Shown in pieces: positions 8,468 through 17,237 of a stretch of 64,000 nucleotides of DNA; the first letter of the stretch is position 1; every line of letters starts with the position of its first letter. Location: assembly GCF_001428545.1 (NCBI RefSeq), contig NZ_LMHZ01000089.1, forward strand, positions 1 to 64,000, read 5' to 3'. The position numbers and the translations under genes are program-made. The DNA comes from Noviherbaspirillum sp. Root189. Lineage in GTDB: Bacteria > Pseudomonadota > Gammaproteobacteria > Burkholderiales > Burkholderiaceae_D. The notes under the pieces were generated by a model. That model was not told the origin of the DNA, did no database searches, and saw only the letters and a list, made by a program, of their open reading frames with translations.

Positions 8468-8612
8468 GCCCGCAAGATCATGGCACGCGCATGACAGGTA
8501 GGTAACGCTGTCGAAATGATGCTTCGGGGGAATCGATGTAATGCTTCCATTTTCGAGAAACTACGAGAAATGCCGGCAAAGTTTGGCCCCGATGGAATGG
8601 AAGCGGGTCGCC

Positions 8613-9434
8613 TTACTCATCATCGTCGCCCATCAGTCCTCCCAACGCCCCAAGCCCACCTAGTCCACCCAGCGCGCCGGCACCAAGTAACGCGCCATTG
8701 CTGGACGTCGTGGTCGTCGACGCTGCCGCCATCAGGCGATTTGCCAGCCGCGACAGGGGCAGTGATTGCAGCCAGACCTTTCCTGGTCCACGCAGCGTGG
8801 CAAAGAACAGACCTTCGCCGCCGAAGAACGCGGATTTGATCTTACCGACGAATTTGATATCGAAATCGACTTGCGGCTGGAATGCGACGACGCATCCCGT
8901 ATCCACACGCAGCACCTCGCCCGGCGCCAGTGTTTTTTCAACCAGTGTGCCGCCGGCATGCACGAATGCCCAGCCATCTCCTTCGAGCTTTTGCATAATG
9001 AAACCTTCGCCGCCAAAGAGGCCTGCGCCTAGCCGGCGTTGCAGCGCGATCCCCAGCGAAACGCCCTTGGCTGCACAGAGAAACGAATCCTTCTGGCAGA
9101 TAAGGCTCCCGCCGATCTCAGCCAGATGTACCGGCACGATCTTTCCCGGATAAGGTGCCGCGAAGGCTACATGGGCCTTGCCTCTGCCTTCGTTATGGAA
9201 AACCGTGGTGAACAGGGACTCGCCCGTCAGCAAACGCTTGCCTGCGCCCAACAGTTTGCCGAACACGCCGCCCTGTTGCGATCCATCGCCGAAGACCGTA
9301 TCCATGTCGATACCTTCTTCCATGAACATCATCATTCCCGCTTCGCCTATCGCCGCCTCACCCGGATCGAGTTCGACTTCAACGTATTGCATATCGGTGC
9401 CAAAGATCTGATACTCGATGTCGTCCATTGCCAT
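8613..9434 (-). CDS. AIM24/TIGR00266 family protein
   Basis: A 273-residue protein of the AIM24 family (named for yeast altered-inheritance-of-mitochondria 24; a beta-rich fold also seen in TRAP-like tryptophan-RNA-binding protein relatives). Evidence: the N-terminal pattern [20 protein letters not shown], the [19 protein letters not shown] stretch (~60-78), and the Gly-rich tail. No signal peptide. The C-terminal ~35 residues are a Gly/Ala/Leu-rich low-complexity tail ending in MGDDDE. GAGG at 5 bases before the ATG supports the start. The biochemical role is not established in bacteria. Confidence 0.85.
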   Translation of the reverse strand: MAMDDIEYQIFGTDMQYVEVELDPGEAAIGEAGMMMFMEEGIDMDTVFGDGSQQGGVFGKLLGAGKRLLTGESLFTTVFHNEGRGKAHVAFAAPYPGKIVPVHLAEIGGSLICQKDSFLCAAKGVSLGIALQRRLGAGLFGGEGFIMQKLEGDGWAFVHAGGTLVEKTLAPGEVLRVDTGCVVAFQPQVDFDIKFVGKIKSAFFGGEGLFFATLRGPGKVWLQSLPLSRLANRLMAAASTTTTSSNGALLGAGALGGLGGLGALGGLMGDDDE

Positions 9435-9638
9435 GTGATCCTCACTTTCGTCGTTAGAGTCTGATTGTCCGTGGAACCAGGAGAGTTCACGGAAACTGGG
9501 GCTTACTCACCACCGGCTTATTCATGCTCCGCGCGCCGATGGGAAACTGCGGTCATGGATTGCAGGTCTACAGCTATTGTAAAGCGACGCCTTGGTAATC
9601 AAGACATAACCTGATGACACAGCCTGAGAGGAAGCATA

Positions 9639-10124
9639 ATGGAGACCGGTCCTGATTTCGAATTGCTGAAAGACGCTTATGCGATCATCGATGGCATTCC
9701 CGAGAATGCCATTTCTCTTGAAAAGCTTCAGTCCACACGTGGTGAAACGCTTGAACATGGGACCACCTGTTCACCCGCAGGCTGGCTGGCACTGCATCCC
9801 AGATTCAATGAACTTGGCTTGTCGATGTCGGATGACGGCGAGCATCTGATGCTGAGCGGAAATCTTGTGGACGATGCATCGCCAGCTCTCGTCATGACGC
9901 AACTATTCGGCCTGCCCCCAAGCGATGCTGAACACCTTTTTGGCAAGCGGGATACCTATACGCTGGGCGATGATTCGGGGCTGAGCGACAAGCGGCTCTG
10001 GCAACGAGAGTTGCGCGACTATCTCAAGTCGCACGGCCAGCTTGACTCGGATTTCGAGGAACGGCTTGAAACCAGAGGGCCGTTTGCCGATCCGGTCAAT
10101 CCGTCGGAACTGCGGGCGCTGTAA
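9639..10124 (+). CDS. hypothetical protein
   Basis: A 161-residue acidic soluble protein with no signal peptide or membrane segment. GAGAGG lies 7 bases before the ATG. Codon use and GC fit the neighbours, so it is very likely a real gene. The middle (TCSPAGWLALHPRFNELGL, ~46-64) and the C-terminal half rich in Leu and Glu do not match a family I can name. It is convergent with the small WYL-like gene, with a short hairpin (10135-10163) between them. Confidence 0.65.
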   Translation: METGPDFELLKDAYAIIDGIPENAISLEKLQSTRGETLEHGTTCSPAGWLALHPRFNELGLSMSDDGEHLMLSGNLVDDASPALVMTQLFGLPPSDAEHLFGKRDTYTLGDDSGLSDKRLWQRELRDYLKSHGQLDSDFEERLETRGPFADPVNPSELRAL

Positions 10125-10174
10125 AAGCGCTATTGCATGGCCGGCTTGCCGGAGATGCCATGCGGAGCAGCCAA

Positions 10175-10465
10175 TCATAGCTGGCAATACACTTCGCGTA
10201 TCACCTTGTCGTCGCGCCGGTAATCCGGGCGCGCGACAAACGTCGCTTCGGTCAGGTGCAGGACTACCGCGTCGCGCACCCTCAGCATTTTCCAGCCGGC
10301 GCGTTCTCCGCTCTCGCTGCCGCCGGCAAGCTGGTAGCAGCGCACCAGCTCATCGCCGTGTTTATCCCTTCCATAAATGTGCGGCTCGACGATGCGCGAG
10401 AAACCGTGGTAGCGTAGTTCTACCACTCTTAACTCGCGGATTGCCTGACAGATTGTTTCGTTCAT
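10175..10465 (-). CDS. small WYL-like domain protein
   Basis: A 96-residue single-domain protein starting MNETICQAIRELR. The pattern AIRELRVVELRYHGFSRIVEPHIYG (residues ~6-30, here split as read) then YQLAGGS and W-K-M-L-R-V-R is the core of stand-alone WYL-type (Sm-like fold) ligand-binding domains. The start at 10465 is preferred over 10480 because its ATG forms an ATGA overlap with the stop of the upstream MpaB-like gene, a sign of coupled translation. There is no HTH, so it is not itself a WYL transcription factor. Its ligand is unknown. Confidence 0.7.
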   Translation of the reverse strand: MNETICQAIRELRVVELRYHGFSRIVEPHIYGRDKHGDELVRCYQLAGGSESGERAGWKMLRVRDAVVLHLTEATFVARPDYRRDDKVIREVYCQL

Positions 10466-11418
10466 TTCGAAGCCGTCCATTTCCGGTATAAGAAATTATC
10501 GGCAAGGCCGAGGCGGCGGCATGACAGCACTGCGGGACTGTGGGCCATCGGTATCCGGTCTGCCGCCCGCCCGGCTTGCATGACGAGCCCCCTTTGCCAT
10601 GAGGGAAAGCGCCAGTGCATATCGAGCCCAAGCACGCCACGTACCGGCTCCGGTACCAGGTGAACTGCGGCATTTAACAGAAAAGGCTGGAGTCCCGATA
10701 GCGGCGGCGGCAATAGCGGAGTTTTGGCCATAATGCCCAAAAACTCATGAACGATATCCGAAGGTTCAAGTGTCGGTAATGTGGTCTCGCACAGCGCTTT
10801 ACATTCAGCGTCGGACGACGGCGCATTGTTTGCGCCATAGAGCCCGGCGGAAGTTTTTCCTTCCGCATAGAACGCATCGCGCTGCGGTTCTGCGAGAGGG
10901 TGAACGAAGGCGTGATAGGCTTCAAGAAAGCCGTAGGCAGCGGTCGCATGGACCCAGGTCAGCAGCTCCGGGTCGTCAGCCCGATAGGCCACCCCGGATG
11001 GCGTCACGCCCCGAATCCGGCGATGCCTGGCCCCGACAGCGGCGATCATTTCCTCAGCGCGGCTTCGCGGTGCATAGACGGTCACCATGGCAGCAAATCC
11101 TGTCCGCTGTATGCGTTGCCGGGGATGGGTGCGAAAACTTGTATGCTCCCATACGCCGCTACGGACTGAAGGATGCGCGAGCTCCAGCAGCACGGCCGAA
11201 ATTCCACCGATAAACAAGGCGACAGGATTTTTAAAGATGCGCCACGATACCGAATCGGCGCTGGCGAGCGCCGGCTCGCCAACTGGTGTCAGAAAGTAGG
11301 CCGCCGAGGATGGCACAGGATAGAGCAGTTGGCTTGTCTGGCCATCAAGCCAGTCTCGAAGTGAAGAAGGCAGCCATATCATCTTGCCGAAATCCTTGCC
11401 ATCGACCGCTTGCCGCAC
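10462..11418 (-). CDS. MpaB-like / DUF2236 oxygenase family protein
   Basis: A 318-residue protein of the DUF2236 family, which includes fungal MpaB and the latex-clearing rubber oxygenase (b-type haem, helical fold). Seen: FIGGISAVLLELAHPSV (~71-87), the HTSFRTHPRQRIQRTG stretch (~92-107), and DDPELLTWVHATAAYGFLEA (~147-166), which match the conserved R/H and W-H-T motifs of the family. The frame opens with GTG at 11418, 8 bp after the AI-2E-GAF gene; an ATG at 11382 with AAGGAT before it is an alternative start. Middle gene of a three-gene operon. The substrate is unknown. Confidence 0.82.
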   Translation of the reverse strand: MRQAVDGKDFGKMIWLPSSLRDWLDGQTSQLLYPVPSSAAYFLTPVGEPALASADSVSWRIFKNPVALFIGGISAVLLELAHPSVRSGVWEHTSFRTHPRQRIQRTGFAAMVTVYAPRSRAEEMIAAVGARHRRIRGVTPSGVAYRADDPELLTWVHATAAYGFLEAYHAFVHPLAEPQRDAFYAEGKTSAGLYGANNAPSSDAECKALCETTLPTLEPSDIVHEFLGIMAKTPLLPPPLSGLQPFLLNAAVHLVPEPVRGVLGLDMHWRFPSWQRGLVMQAGRAADRIPMAHSPAVLSCRRLGLADNFLYRKWTASK

Positions 11419-11426
11419 ATTGTGCG

Positions 11427-13886
11427 CTAGGTCGGTTCGACCGGCGATGCGGGAACCGACTGTTTGCCCGTTCCGGTCATCTCTGCCGATTCAGCGGGTT
11501 CAGCAGGTTCAGTAGTGTCGGTCGATTCCGTCGAATCCAAAGGGCCGTTAGCGTGAACGGCCTCCAGTGTGACACCTTCCAGTTCGGCTTCACGCGCCAG
11601 ATCAATCATCAGTTCATCCGCGATGACGAGCATCAGCTTGAGTTCGCGTGGACTCAGCGTGCGCGGCTTTTTATCCATTACGCATAAGCTGCCGATCACA
11701 TGGCCACTCTTGGTGCGCAGCGGGACGCCGGCATAAAAACGGAATCCATGGGCACGCAAGAATTCATTACGGGCAAAGCGAGGGTCACGCGCAATGTCCT
11801 CGACCACCAACGGTGTATTGCTTGCGACAACATGGGTGCAAATTGATGAATCGCGAGAAGCCTGGCGGGATTTAAGCAACTCCTCCGAAAGGCCAAACGC
11901 TCCTTTCCACAACTGCAGCGAATCGTCAATCAGCGAGACAAGCCCGATAGGCATGTCCACCGCTTCGGCGACACTACGCGCAATGCGGTCAAGCAGGGGC
12001 GTTTTATCAGCAGCAAGTACGCCGCTCGCCTGCAATGCCTGCAGCCTTTCCATTTCTTCGGCGGGCAGGGGTGGAGGAACAGCGACCAGGGGAACCGTCG
12101 TTTGCTGCATGATGTCTTCGACGATATGGGCAGCCATATCGAGGTTCGTCGCTGCGGCATGTGCGCCAGCGTCGGCAGCAAGTTTTTCCGGTGTGCTGCT
12201 ACCGTTGGCAAGGTTCCACAAGCCTAATACGATCTTGATATGGCCAATGCGCGGCTTCAGACGGCGACAGATAAAGCGTGCGTACGCTTTCGGCATGGGA
12301 TTCAGGTAGGAGAGGCAAATCACATCCACCCCTGCGAGGTCAAGGTTATTGATGGCATCGAGCGCGATGGCTGACGCAGGCAACACGCGTGTACCGATGC
12401 CACGGCTCTCCAGCGTATGCGCAAGTAGCAGGGCAGCCGCTGCATCGAGTTCTCCACGGCCCGCGATGCATAATATCGGCGTGCCCAGCCAGGGGCGCGT
12501 CGGCTCCTCCGGCTCCTCTTCCGGCTTTGCCGTCGGCATGTCCTGCAAATCCTCGACAATCGCCCGGAAGCCATCGGCTACGTTCTTGCGGTCTTCTTTG
12601 GAGGCTCCATGCTCGCGGGAGTTTTCCGCAAGGCGTAGTGTTTCCATTCCGACATCGTCGTAAAATTCGAGCAGGGAATGTTCGGCCACCTCGGCTTCCG
12701 CAATTTCGACCGCTTCTTCAACATTACCGGCAAGTAGGCGCTGGTACAGGCGCTCCTCGGCGGACAGTACCGGGTCGCTCCCCAGCAGCACGTCAATAAA
12801 GGCCAGTTGTGGCACGTATCGTCCCATCACCACCATGCACACGGTGAGCGGGGTGGCGAGAAAAAGGCCAACGGGGCCCCAAAGAAGAGTCCAGAAGATT
12901 GCCGACAGAATGACCGCCATCGGCGTCATCCCGGTGCTCGACCCATATAGCCATGGCTCAATCACATTGTTACTGACGAGTTCAAGAACGACGACCAGTG
13001 CGGCTGTCCATAGCAGCATGCTCCATCCCGGATCAACCGCGAAAGCCAGTGTCAGCGGAAATATGGCGGCGATGACCGGGCCGAGATAGGGAATGAACCG
13101 CAGCATCGTCGCCAGCAAAGCCCACAGGAACGCACCCGGTACGCCTATCAGATACAGTCCGAATCCCAGCGGCACGCCGTAGCTGGCATTCACGACAAGT
13201 TGCATCAGCAGGTAGCGGCTTACTCTGCTGGCGGCTTCATTCAGTGCCTCGGTCGTGCGATGCAGGTCGCTTCCCGCAAGGCGAATGAAGCGGTCGCGCA
13301 GGTCGCTCGGCGCCAGCAGAACAAAGAAAATAAATACAATGACCAGGCCAGCCGTTCCGACCGGACCGAGCATGGAGCCGAGCACACTCTTCATCACGTC
13401 AAGCGGCTCACGTTCGGCGGGTTCTATGCGGACAGGCAGCGGCTCCTTCTGCCGTTTGCCGTCGGTATTCTTGCTACCGGTACCCGCCGCTTCGGATAGC
13501 TCTCTCCCAAGTGCCTGAATGACGGCGGTCGAGCGGTCGATGGGCCCGCCACCCGGCGCGGCAGCGCGGATCGACCGAATTTTGTCCTGCATGGTTTTCT
13601 GATAGGTCGGCAGGTTGTTGGCAAGGCCGACAACCTGCGTTCCCACCAGAAAGGAAAGGCCTGTAATCACCGCCACCGCTGACGAGACGACCAGCAGCAC
13701 TGCCGCGGAACGCGGGAGACGCGTGCGGCGCAGCCAGTTCACCGGCGGCGCGAGCATAAAACTAAGGAGTACCGCCAGCGCAAACGGAACGAATATCTCG
13801 CGCCCGAAGTAAAGCGCAACGATAGTCAGGACGACCGTCGCTGCTGTGTTGATGCCTGAACTGGATGGGACTGAGGTTTCAGACAC
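11427..13886 (-). CDS. AI-2E family permease fused to Rossmann-like and GAF domains
   Basis: An 819-residue fusion. Residues ~15-365 are an AI-2E/PerM (UPF0118) permease with ~8 helices and the LRFIPYLGPVIAAIFPL and NNVIEPWLYGSSTGMTP motifs. Residues ~370-465 are an acidic helical linker. Residues ~467-595 look like a B12-binding-like Rossmann domain (TPILCIAGRGELDAAAALLL, then GVDVICLSYLNPMP) but lack the D-x-H-x-x-G cobalamin motif. Residues ~615-765 are a GAF domain (DSSICTHVVASN, then FYAGVPLRTKSGHVIGSLC). AI-2E permeases export small molecules or ions; the cytoplasmic C-terminus suggests ligand- or redox-gated transport. A Thr/Glu/Ser/Pro tail follows. First gene of the operon with the MpaB-like and WYL-like genes. 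Confidence 0.88.
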   Translation of the reverse strand: MSETSVPSSSGINTAATVVLTIVALYFGREIFVPFALAVLLSFMLAPPVNWLRRTRLPRSAAVLLVVSSAVAVITGLSFLVGTQVVGLANNLPTYQKTMQDKIRSIRAAAPGGGPIDRSTAVIQALGRELSEAAGTGSKNTDGKRQKEPLPVRIEPAEREPLDVMKSVLGSMLGPVGTAGLVIVFIFFVLLAPSDLRDRFIRLAGSDLHRTTEALNEAASRVSRYLLMQLVVNASYGVPLGFGLYLIGVPGAFLWALLATMLRFIPYLGPVIAAIFPLTLAFAVDPGWSMLLWTAALVVVLELVSNNVIEPWLYGSSTGMTPMAVILSAIFWTLLWGPVGLFLATPLTVCMVVMGRYVPQLAFIDVLLGSDPVLSAEERLYQRLLAGNVEEAVEIAEAEVAEHSLLEFYDDVGMETLRLAENSREHGASKEDRKNVADGFRAIVEDLQDMPTAKPEEEPEEPTRPWLGTPILCIAGRGELDAAAALLLAHTLESRGIGTRVLPASAIALDAINNLDLAGVDVICLSYLNPMPKAYARFICRRLKPRIGHIKIVLGLWNLANGSSTPEKLAADAGAHAAATNLDMAAHIVEDIMQQTTVPLVAVPPPLPAEEMERLQALQASGVLAADKTPLLDRIARSVAEAVDMPIGLVSLIDDSLQLWKGAFGLSEELLKSRQASRDSSICTHVVASNTPLVVEDIARDPRFARNEFLRAHGFRFYAGVPLRTKSGHVIGSLCVMDKKPRTLSPRELKLMLVIADELMIDLAREAELEGVTLEAVHANGPLDSTESTDTTEPAEPAESAEMTGTGKQSVPASPVEPT

Positions 13887-14138
13887 TGGCTTAAGAATTC
13901 ATAGAGAAAACGTCTATTGTGAAATGTCTGCCGCAACAACGAAGACATGGAGTGCTTAATTTATTGATTGTCCAAAGCAGGAACGGCACAGACTTTTACT
14001 GTCATACCGGGCAGTACGCCTGCCTCCTTGGTTAGGCAAGTCTGAAGACTTCGCGTTCCCCGCCCGCAATGACGTCCATTGCGCGATCACAACACGATGT
14101 TGACCATGATCGTCATCTATCAACCAACTACCAACGAA

Positions 14139-14168
14139 AAAGGGCCCGCACAACAGTGCAGGCCCTTT
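14139..14168 (-). terminator. rho-independent terminator after the Rieske gene
   Basis: A 12-of-13 bp stem (14139-14151 with 14156-14168) with loop AACA; on the minus strand the stem is followed by a T-run. It lies 112 bp after the stop of the minus-strand Rieske oxygenase gene. The rest of the 393-bp gap 13887-14279 shows no gene. Confidence 0.8.
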
Positions 14169-14279
14169 GTGCCTCTTACTGATTGCCGTCAGAAAAGAGT
14201 CACAAGCGAATAATAGACCTTGCTCCTCGGATGGCATTGAGGTTCCTCAAATTGCGCATTGGTAATTGACTTCGCAAAA

Positions 14280-15302
14280 TCATTCCTCCTTGGCCAACAT
14301 TACGCCATACGTCATGCCGAGTTCTTTCAGCATGCGACGGTAGGCTGCGGAAAGGCGATCAGCGCGTTGAGGCACTTCAATTCCCGGGCTCAGCGGCAGG
14401 CGCTTCGGACGTTGCGACTCCAGGATTTCAAGGTCTTGCTTGAATATGTTGCCCTGGAATGCGCGCATCTGCTCATCGGTCGATACCGTGTCCGTCATCG
14501 CAAGGACGATCCACGCATGACAGTGTTCTTCATCAAGCGCCTGCACATGCAGGCTGATTGCCTCGGTATACTCCTGCTGTTCTTTCGGCAGTTTGGTCAG
14601 AATAGCGGACAGCGGGCGTACTACGCGATAGGTGTACTCCACCATGGAACCGCCCGATGCGGTCAGATTGGACTCGGGTTGATAGGCGAGGCACTCGGTC
14701 GCGATAACGCCTTTCATCCCATGCTGGCCGAGGCCATCGTCGAAGGTCGATACCTTGTAATCGGGCACCTCAGTAAACATGGGGTCGCCGAGTACGCCGA
14801 CATGCACGAAACCGAAGTGCGCCATGTCGAGAAAGTTTTCAATAATGCGGGGCCCGCAAGCACTGACCGGATACGGTCCGCACAGGACTTTTCGCAGCGC
14901 CGGATCTGCGTATTCAGGGAAGGGGAGGAGCGAGACGCGTGGTTCGCCCAGGCAAATCCAGACCAGGCCATAGGCTTCTTGCGCAAGAAAACTGCGGGCA
15001 CAGGCATGTTTGGGCGGCTTATCATGGGGATGCGCAGGTTGCAGCCGGCATTGTCCGGTCGCGTCGAATTGCCAACCGTGATACGCGCAGACGACGCGAT
15101 CCTGATGGACGCGGCCGAGTGACAAGCGGGCACCGCGGTGTGGGCAGCGGTCGTCCCACGCATGCACTTCGCCATCATTGCTGCGCCAGACGATCAGGTC
15201 CTGTTCCAGCAGTCGCACCGGTTGCATGCTGCCGGCTTCCAGCGATGCGGCACTGGCAACCGGATGCCAGTCATTCAGTAATAGTTCGTCCATGCTATTC
15301 AT
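14280..15302 (-). CDS. Rieske non-haem iron oxygenase, alpha-subunit type
   Basis: A 340-residue ring-hydroxylating or O-demethylating oxygenase. The Rieske [2Fe-2S] site is C53-x-H55 (DRCPHRGA) and C72-x2-H75 (CAYHGW). The mononuclear iron site is in NFLDMAHFGFVHVG (His ~162 and ~167). The size and single-subunit look fit the vanillate O-demethylase / phthalate dioxygenase / PobA-type class rather than the naphthalene type. No reductase or ferredoxin gene lies next to it, so its electron donor must be encoded elsewhere. The substrate cannot be told from the sequence. Monocistronic, with its own terminator. Confidence 0.9.
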   Translation of the reverse strand: MNSMDELLLNDWHPVASAASLEAGSMQPVRLLEQDLIVWRSNDGEVHAWDDRCPHRGARLSLGRVHQDRVVCAYHGWQFDATGQCRLQPAHPHDKPPKHACARSFLAQEAYGLVWICLGEPRVSLLPFPEYADPALRKVLCGPYPVSACGPRIIENFLDMAHFGFVHVGVLGDPMFTEVPDYKVSTFDDGLGQHGMKGVIATECLAYQPESNLTASGGSMVEYTYRVVRPLSAILTKLPKEQQEYTEAISLHVQALDEEHCHAWIVLAMTDTVSTDEQMRAFQGNIFKQDLEILESQRPKRLPLSPGIEVPQRADRLSAAYRRMLKELGMTYGVMLAKEE

Positions 15303-15789
15303 TTATGTCCAAAACGCCAGCGCTGCGGGCCATAGCATAGCTTGCACACCCTGCATTGCCCGCGACAGCCCGCTCGGCGTGCTGTGTCGGATCGTCTTCC
15401 GGTGGCATGGAGGTGTCGCGATGTTATAGGGGCTTTCAGGACTAATGCCATATGGGTTCGGATCCTGGACGAGTAAGCCGGTATCGGTGCGACCACATTC
15501 GTAAAGAGGACGTTCCCTTTCACCGTTCTGTCGAGCCAAATGTGGATCATGTTGGAGCACGCTTCTTTTGCACTCGGGAAATTTAAGGGAAGCCGGGGGA
15601 AGACCCATGCGCCTGTCCGCAGTTTTCCTTGCTCAACATAGGTAGCCGTGCCGGATGAGGCATGTACGTTCATGTATCCATTGGTTCAAGGATGCAAGCA
15701 GCTGTAAAGGTCCAACCGCACGAACAACCACCACATATACTGGAACTCAGGCAATTACTTCAACGCTTGTTCAATATGAGGAAATAATC
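15303..15789. other. intergenic stretch, no gene seen
   Basis: 487 bp between the divergent Rieske and EF-hand genes. I see no coding frame with a ribosome-binding site and no strong hairpin. It must hold both promoters, but I cannot assign boxes with confidence. Confidence 0.5.
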
Positions 15790-16230
15790 ATGAAACATTC
15801 ACTTATTCTGGCGTCCTTGCTCGCGACAACTGCTGCCGCTTATGCACAGACCAGCACCCCATCGGCGCCCTCCAGGACGGAGCAGCAGGGAACTGGTACA
15901 GAGAAACAAACGGGAATGCATCACCGGGGCCATGATGGCCGGCATGGCCGACCGGATGCAAAGAAAATGTCAGAGAATCAGGTATCAAGGCTGGATACCG
16001 ACAAAGATGGCAAGGTTTCCCGACAAGAGTTTCTTGCTCGTCAGTCCGAAGCGTTTTCGAAGGCAGATACCAATTCGGATGGATACGTGACGGCTGAGGA
16101 ACTCGCGGCCCGCCACGAGAAGCATCATGCTGACATGCACGCAAAACGCGATGCAAGAAATAAGACCAAGCCTAATGAATCAGGGGCAGCACCCAATTCA
16201 TCGGACACAACCGCCCCTCAGGCGAAATAA
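15790..16230 (+). CDS. periplasmic EF-hand calcium-binding protein
   Basis: A 146-residue exported protein: signal peptide MKHSLILASLLATTAAAYAQ (residues 1-20). Two canonical EF-hand loops, DTDKDGKVSRQEF (~73-85) and DTNSDGYVTAEEL (~97-109), have Asp/Asn at positions 1, 3 and 5 and Glu at 12, so both should bind Ca2+. The flanks are rich in His, Gly, Lys and Asp and look disordered. GAGGAAA just before the ATG fixes the start; an in-frame upstream ATG at 15655 has no such site. Monocistronic with a strong terminator. The physiological role is unknown. Confidence 0.85.
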   Translation: MKHSLILASLLATTAAAYAQTSTPSAPSRTEQQGTGTEKQTGMHHRGHDGRHGRPDAKKMSENQVSRLDTDKDGKVSRQEFLARQSEAFSKADTNSDGYVTAEELAARHEKHHADMHAKRDARNKTKPNESGAAPNSSDTTAPQAK

Positions 16231-16241
16231 GTCTGCTTACT

Positions 16242-16282
16242 TAAATAACCGGGGCCGTTGAAATCCATGGCCCGGTTATTTA
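16242..16282 (+). terminator. hairpin terminator after the EF-hand gene
   Basis: TAAATAACCGGGGCC (16242-16256) pairs with 16269-16282 with one bulged G; the 3' arm ends in TTATTTA. It lies 11 bp after the EF-hand stop codon. Confidence 0.8.
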
Positions 16283-16398
16283 TGGAGGGATCTATGTGTC
16301 TGTTTTGAGGCTGTGTTAAATGCCGTTTCGCGTCAATTCTTTTCTACGATGGATTTGCCGGCAGGCGGCCAGGCGCATTGCATGGAGCAAAAGAATGA

Positions 16399-16965
16399 CT
16401 ACGATTTCGGTACAAACCCAACCAACTCTGCATCCTGCAACAACACGATATTATTATCCGTAGCATAGGCGCGGGCCTGGGCTGTTAACGTGCCAAGTGT
16501 CATGTAGACAGGACGAGCAGCGGCCTTCTGTGCCGCCGCGTTTAATGCCTTCAATGGTTCTATGCCAGTGCCGGCGGCCTTCCAGCGCTTGCAGGCGACC
16601 AGTGATTTGCCGTCACTGCCCGTGATTTCGAAATCGGCAGCATCGGTCGCATAGCGGCTAACCGTATAGCCTTGCTGTTTATAAGCGTGCTCCACCGCCG
16701 CGGAGAAATCGCGCCATGACATGTCGACGAACACCTCTCGCGCACGTGCCACACGGGCCGGACTGGGGGCGCGCAACTGCTTCCATGCAGCGATCACACC
16801 AATGACAAAAAATGGGAAACCGGCGGACGGGGCCAGTACCGCGAATTCGCGCGGCAGCATTACGCTGGCAATCAGTGAAAGCACGATGGCAATGACAAAA
16901 CTGATCCACCAGCGCGAACGCAACAGGATGGCAAACAAGGACCTTTCGGCCATTTTCAGCTTCAT
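16399..16965 (-). CDS. membrane-anchored Mrr-like restriction endonuclease-fold protein
   Basis: A 188-residue protein with two N-terminal helices (~19-37 and ~43-62) and a cytoplasmic C-terminal domain (~75-185) of the Mrr_cat / restriction-endonuclease-like fold. The core reads FSAAVEHAYKQQGYTV, then DAADFEITGSDGKSLVACKRW: the D...(Q/A)xK arrangement has the catalytic Asp (in ADFEI) and Lys (ACKRW), with Ala-Cys where classical members have Glu/Gln-x. Such small anchored Mrr domains are common in betaproteobacteria and of unknown function; type IV restriction of modified DNA is one option. Divergent from the NYN-LOTUS gene, with 272 bp between them. Confidence 0.75.
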   Translation of the reverse strand: MKLKMAERSLFAILLRSRWWISFVIAIVLSLIASVMLPREFAVLAPSAGFPFFVIGVIAAWKQLRAPSPARVARAREVFVDMSWRDFSAAVEHAYKQQGYTVSRYATDAADFEITGSDGKSLVACKRWKAAGTGIEPLKALNAAAQKAAARPVYMTLGTLTAQARAYATDNNIVLLQDAELVGFVPKS

Positions 16966-17237
16966 GCGACACCCCGGATAGCGCGGGTCAATCGAGACGT
17001 TGTGGTGGATCGTGTGCTGCTATGCATTGCTTGCTCCGGCGTGTGGGTAGTGCCGGCATTTTACTGGCGTCGGGCGTGCTGTGCATCAAATGCCGCCTCT
17101 TAAAGAACCACATGCACGAACTGCCGTTGTGTCGGCCTGGAAACCGCAGCTAGAGATTTCTGCCGTGACAGCGTAAGATGCAGGACTTGCAACACGGACG
17201 AACCGGAACCGTGCCCTCCAACTTACCCTGATCTCCT

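Noticed and set aside
14259-15122. Open 287-codon plus-strand frame
   Set aside because: Antisense to the Rieske oxygenase, whose iron-site motifs prove the minus strand is coding.
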